Below, one piece after another: positions 42,053-45,115 of a DNA stretch of 45,115 nt. The stretch is from NCBI GenBank assembly GCA_004297765.1, contig SCTZ01000242.1, forward strand, positions 1 to 45,115, read 5' to 3'. Made by a program: the position numbers and the translations under genes. Each line of letters starts with the position of its first letter. Position 1 is the first letter of the stretch. The DNA comes from Chloroflexota bacterium. GTDB lineage: Bacteria; Chloroflexota; Dehalococcoidia; FW602-bin16. The notes under the pieces were generated by a model. That model did not search any database, was not told where the DNA came from, and saw only the letters and a program-made list of their open reading frames with translations.

Positions 42053-43252
42053 CTATTCACCCGACAGACTTATCTGGCTCACCTCGCTGCGGTAATCGTG
42101 CCCCGCCGCGGAGATCTTGATCCACACGATCTGGGCCGGGCGCGGAGACACATCAAGGTCCATCAGGTCCTTGGAGAACTGCACCCAGCGATCCTGTTCG
42201 ACTTTCTCCCCATTCGCGACCGGGTTGCCGTCCGTGTTCTGCGCGTAGAAACCATGCAACCAGGTCCAGTCGCCCCCATCCACGCCGCGGTACCTGACCT
42301 GAACCATCACTGGATACTCGGAGGCGAAGAAGCCTCCCCCACTGAGACTCTGCGTAGTTATTCTCATTCTGAACGATAGACGAACAGACAAGAAATCCGA
42401 GACGTCTCGGTCGATGGTCTGCACGATGCGCGTCTCCGCGTGCGCGCCGTTGCTGCCTGCTCGGTCGAAGACGAGGCTGACGTTCTCCGCCTCACTGGAT
42501 AGCGAGGCGTGACCGGACGGCGATCCCTCGGCCACGTCCACGTTGCCCCATTCCCAGCCGCCCAATCCCTGCGCAAAGTCGCCGTTGCGTACTAGTTCCT
42601 TAGCGGACGAGAGGACGGGGCCGGGGGGCTGGGCGGTCTTGCCTGCCGGCACGGCCACGCGCTGCCCCGTGGTCAGGTCGGCCGCCGCGCCAGCGGACTC
42701 GATCCTGGCCCGTCCGTCGCGCACTGCTATCTCCACTCCGCTGTCGCCTGTCTCCACGGAGTAGCTGCCGTCATTCAGGGTAAAGAAGCTCTGCAGCGAG
42801 CGCACAAAGAAGTTGGACTGCGTGTTGATAGAGGGGGCCACGCCGACGCGTGTCTTGCCTTTCGTCTGCGTCACCTGGATTGTGGTCCAACGGGGCAAGA
42901 AACGCGACTCGCGTAGCGAGTCCAGCGTGATCTTGCTGGCTGGCCACACCGTCAGAGTGCTGTTGTCGAAGAAGGTGATGAGCGCGCGCGAGGTGTTGTC
43001 AGTGGTAACGCTGTCGCCCTCGCGCAGCTCGGCCGTTTCTCTGTCCGTCGTCCCAGCCGTCACGGCGATTTCCCGCCCATGCTGCTGCGTTAGCACGGTG
43101 CCTTGAACAGCCCGCACAGTGGCCCAGCCCATCTCGCTGGCCGTACCTTTATACCAGACGACTCCGCCCACCAGGGTCGCGCAGGAAACCAGGAAAACTC
43201 CGAACGAGATCCAGATGACAAGCCAGGCCACGGCCTCGGGTCGTTTACGCAT
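42053..43252 (-). CDS. FecR-domain extracytoplasmic protein
   Basis: This 399-residue protein has one membrane helix (about 9-33) and then an extracytoplasmic part. Residues about 42-205 fit a FecR-type domain: LREGDSVTTDNTSRALITFFDNSTLTVWP, LDSLRESR, YSVETGDSGVEIAVRDGRARIE and LTTGQRVAVPAG. The rest (about 210-399) is a beta-sandwich with a carbohydrate-binding look (LVRNGDFAQGLGGWEWGNV). FecR proteins often carry iron-siderophore signals to a sigma factor in Proteobacteria, but most others in Gram-positive bacteria and Chloroflexota are uncharacterised, and no sigma factor gene is next door. The ATG comes directly after the stop of the HEAT-like gene, so they are co-translated. Confidence 0.78.
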   Translation of the reverse strand: MRKRPEAVAWLVIWISFGVFLVSCATLVGGVVWYKGTASEMGWATVRAVQGTVLTQQHGREIAVTAGTTDRETAELREGDSVTTDNTSRALITFFDNSTLTVWPASKITLDSLRESRFLPRWTTIQVTQTKGKTRVGVAPSINTQSNFFVRSLQSFFTLNDGSYSVETGDSGVEIAVRDGRARIESAGAAADLTTGQRVAVPAGKTAQPPGPVLSSAKELVRNGDFAQGLGGWEWGNVDVAEGSPSGHASLSSEAENVSLVFDRAGSNGAHAETRIVQTIDRDVSDFLSVRLSFRMRITTQSLSGGGFFASEYPVMVQVRYRGVDGGDWTWLHGFYAQNTDGNPVANGEKVEQDRWVQFSKDLMDLDVSPRPAQIVWIKISAAGHDYRSEVSQISLSGE

Positions 43253-44476
43253 CTAAGTTGTGATGATCTTGCCGGCGCGGCCAAAGCCCGTCTTGATAGC
43301 GTACTCCATGCTAGCAAGAGTCAGCGCGCCCACGAATGGATTCGCGCGTATGGCGTCCTGGGAATCCTCTCGCAGGGCGAGAGCGGTCGCCAGGGCGATT
43401 CGGGCCGCCACGACACGATCGCTTTCTAGAAAGACAAAAGATAGCTCTTCGAGCCGTCCCGCCAGGGTGGGTCTGCGGGCTGGCGTGAACAGCTCGTCGA
43501 TGGCCGCGTCTAGAATGCGTGTCTCCCTTTCGCGCTTGATCAACTCGCTGAGCACCAGACGGCTTTCCCGTGCCTCAAGCAACATCCCGGCATACTTCTT
43601 CACAGGCTCGAGCTGCTGCAGCCAACTGACCCAGCCGCCGAGCTCTGGTAGATTGAGAAGCTCATATCCCCGATCTAGCAGCACGGAATCGCCGCGCACC
43701 TCGTCGGCCGGCAGCCGCTGGTAGACGACGGGTTGCTGGTAGAGAGTCTCCGGTACTCCCAGAGTGTGAGCACAGTGTTCTCGCTCGGGCGAAAGGGAGC
43801 CCGTGCCGCGGGACTGCTCCGCATGCTGGTAGATCAGGAAGTGACAATAGGACGGCGGTGCCTCGACCCAGGTCAGTCCGGACATCTGCTGTCGCACCCT
43901 GTTGACCTGTTGGTCGAAGTCTCTTCGGCTGGTTTCTAGCGTGGAGCATTGGACGAGTCCGTTCTCTTCACTCAGGAGCGCGAAGACGCCGTCCACGATC
44001 CCGGACGGTCGCTCGGCGCCAACAATGATGGCGCGGTAGCCGTGAGGATCCGGGTTGGTCAGCATACCACGGTAGTACCGCAATGTCGGCCGAACCGCAG
44101 TTGGTACGGCCACGCCTGGGGGCATCTCGTCTGGAACAATGCCGGCCGTGCGCAGACGGTGCAGACCACGGCGCGCCTGCTTGCGAACCGACTTATCGGG
44201 CGCCATCACGCCGATGCGCTGAAGGACGCTGGCCGCCGTGGGAGTGGGATGCCCTGCCAGCGCCTCCACGGCGCATGTAGCCAGCCGCTGATCCCCACTG
44301 TGTGCCAGGTAGGAGAGCAGCTCTACCACGTCGTCGCCTTCCTGGCGGGCTACTGCCGTCACGGCGCGCTCGAGATCCTCCATTGGAAGACCAGCGAGTT
44401 GCTCCATGATCTCGCGGAGATCGGCGCCACCACGCTGTGCAGCCACGATCTGGTTGGCGATTTCTTCTGGTTGCAT
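43253..44476 (-). CDS. HEAT-like repeat protein
   Basis: This protein of about 407 residues has N-terminal alpha-helical repeats (about 1-130) of the HEAT type: DDVVELLSYLAHSGDQRLATCAVEALAGHPTPTAASVL followed by DKSVRKQARRGLHRLRTAG. The rest has alternating strands and helices (YYRGMLTNPDPHGYRAIIVGAERP) with no family I can name. It has no signal peptide. The start is uncertain: an ATG at 44476 lies downstream of a promoter whose -10 overlaps the earlier ATG at 44509, so the later one is preferred, though its ribosome site (AGG) is weak. It is co-translated with the FecR-domain gene. A role as a scaffold for that membrane protein is inference. Confidence 0.7.
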   Translation of the reverse strand: MQPEEIANQIVAAQRGGADLREIMEQLAGLPMEDLERAVTAVARQEGDDVVELLSYLAHSGDQRLATCAVEALAGHPTPTAASVLQRIGVMAPDKSVRKQARRGLHRLRTAGIVPDEMPPGVAVPTAVRPTLRYYRGMLTNPDPHGYRAIIVGAERPSGIVDGVFALLSEENGLVQCSTLETSRRDFDQQVNRVRQQMSGLTWVEAPPSYCHFLIYQHAEQSRGTGSLSPEREHCAHTLGVPETLYQQPVVYQRLPADEVRGDSVLLDRGYELLNLPELGGWVSWLQQLEPVKKYAGMLLEARESRLVLSELIKRERETRILDAAIDELFTPARRPTLAGRLEELSFVFLESDRVVAARIALATALALREDSQDAIRANPFVGALTLASMEYAIKTGFGRAGKIITT

Positions 44477-44507
44477 CGTTCCGTTACCTATTTCTCTAGA
44501 CTGAGAC

Positions 44508-44536
44508 ATGCTAGCACCAGGATCAGGCTTTGTCAA
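44508..44536 (-). promoter_or_regulatory. Promoter of the HEAT-like/FecR-domain operon
   Basis: On the minus strand, TTGACA (44531-44536), a 17-bp spacer and TAGCAT (44508-44513). The -35 is perfect, the -10 has four of six. Transcription should begin near 44500, past the two earlier possible start codons, which supports the start at 44476. Confidence 0.6.
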
Positions 44537-45115
44537 TGGAGCATCCGAGCGGACGGGATGTTGGTATATGGCTAATGACTGCCATGCAGGTGCTGGTTAC
44601 TCAGCTCGGGGGGGTTCCGCGAGGCATATGTTAGACTATCAATCAGGCGGTTGTGTAGTAGTCCATAGGGCCTTTTAGTCATCGAGAGTGGAGAAGTTAT
44701 GTCAGTCAAATCAGGGTTAGACCGTATTCCCTTTGGGTCGGCTGATGCGCTAAGATGATTCAGTACTACAACGTCACTTTCTGTCATTGTGAGCCGGAGC
44801 CGCAGCGGTGTCCGAAGGCGACTCACCTCTGGCGAGAGGCGAAGAATCCGCGCCCTCTGCCGCACGGATGTCGAGGGGCGCGGATTCCTCGGCGTGCGCG
44901 CCTCGTAATGACAGGGACGATCCGACGCTCGGTTTGGCGGCAAGCCGGAAGTGACGTTGTGTTGAGTGTTAGGTGTGCCTTGGGTGCTCAACTCGGGGAC
45001 ATCGCAGTAAATCAAACCGGCCGAGCTCGCCAATCAGGGCTGAGCAGTCGGTGCACCGGGGTTGAGGCCTGCACGCCCTGTTGGCGAACCTGGCGCCGGG
45101 CCGCGCCGGGGAATT
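44537..45115. other. Non-coding window end with a palindromic repeat
   Basis: No credible gene was found in these 579 bases; the open frames here lack ribosome sites and run through the repeat. The recognisable element is the repeat at 44782-44913. A gene may begin beyond the window edge. Confidence 0.5.
44782..44913. repeat. Imperfect palindromic intergenic repeat, copy 3
   Basis: This longer relative of the elements at 11-89 and 5532-5614 begins TGTCATTGTGAGCCGGAGCC and ends CGCCTCGTAATGACA. Inner arms include GAAGAATCCGCGCCC and GGGGCGCGGATTCC. Its end segment (GGCGTGCGCGCCTC) is close to the complement of the start of copy 1 (GAGGCGCGCACGCC), showing common ancestry. Confidence 0.75.

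Noticed and set aside
44572..45033. 153-codon minus-strand frame at the window end
   Set aside because: It passes through the palindromic repeat, has no ribosome site and no family resemblance.

Overview
This is about 45 kb of high-GC bacterial chromosome, most likely from an uncultured member of the Chloroflexota. That placement is inference. It rests on a B-box-type zinc-finger/membrane protein of a kind I associate with that phylum, on imperfect-palindrome intergenic repeats built around GTCATTCTGAG and AGAATGACA, on small coiled-coil and YtxH proteins, and on the absence of outer-membrane genes. No rRNA or tRNA gene was recognised.

Layout. (1) 0.1-6.2 kb, metal handling: a P19/Tp34-type iron-binding lipoprotein, an FTR1 iron permease, a heavy-metal-associated (HMA) domain protein, a P1B-type metal ATPase, a tiny membrane protein and a DUF5132-like protein. 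(2) 6.4-15.8 kb, a compact minus-strand operon: a small Cys protein, a DUF151 protein, a nitrogenase-like Fe protein (NifH-like), two nitrogenase component-1-like subunits (NifD-like and NifK-like), then a complete peptide/nickel/metallophore-type ABC importer (lipoprotein, permease, a permease-ATPase fusion, a second ATPase). (3) 16.5-18.8 kb: lgt, a DUF1461 membrane protein, a DUF2103-like protein and a MoaD/ThiS-type carrier. (4) 19.0-31.5 kb, an RHS/polymorphic-toxin island read on the minus strand: two small genes, a tail-fibre-like exported protein, a roughly 1950-residue SpvB/RHS protein, a C-terminal domain cut off from it by one in-frame TGA, a candidate immunity gene, and an orphan RHS 3' copy split by a 2.29-kb group II intron. 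(5) 31.8-34.8 kb: a zinc-finger membrane protein, a PfkB/RfaE-type kinase and an M16 protease. (6) 35-37.1 kb: groES-groEL with a perfect CIRCE element. (7) 37.4-45.1 kb: a large GT39-like glycosyltransferase, rpsP-khpA-rimM, DUF948-like and YtxH proteins, a FecR-domain protein and a HEAT-like protein.

How the genes fit together. The most striking signal is regulatory. Three promoters carry a TTAGG-N4-(C/G)CTAA operator that resembles the core of DtxR/IdeR iron boxes: those of the FTR1 operon, the divergent HMA gene and the nitrogenase-like/ABC operon. The FTR1 and nitrogenase-like promoters have the same architecture (TTGACA, 17 bp, TATAAT or TATACT, 11 bp, operator). I infer that the nitrogenase-like reductase and its importer belong to an iron- or metal-starvation regulon, perhaps taking up and reductively processing a metal complex or metallophore. 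Nothing in the window fixes the substrate, and I know of no characterised system with this exact composition.

The second notable system is the RHS locus, with its in-frame stop, its candidate toxin/immunity pair, and a group II intron sitting exactly at a codon boundary that is present and empty in the neighbouring full-length RHS gene.
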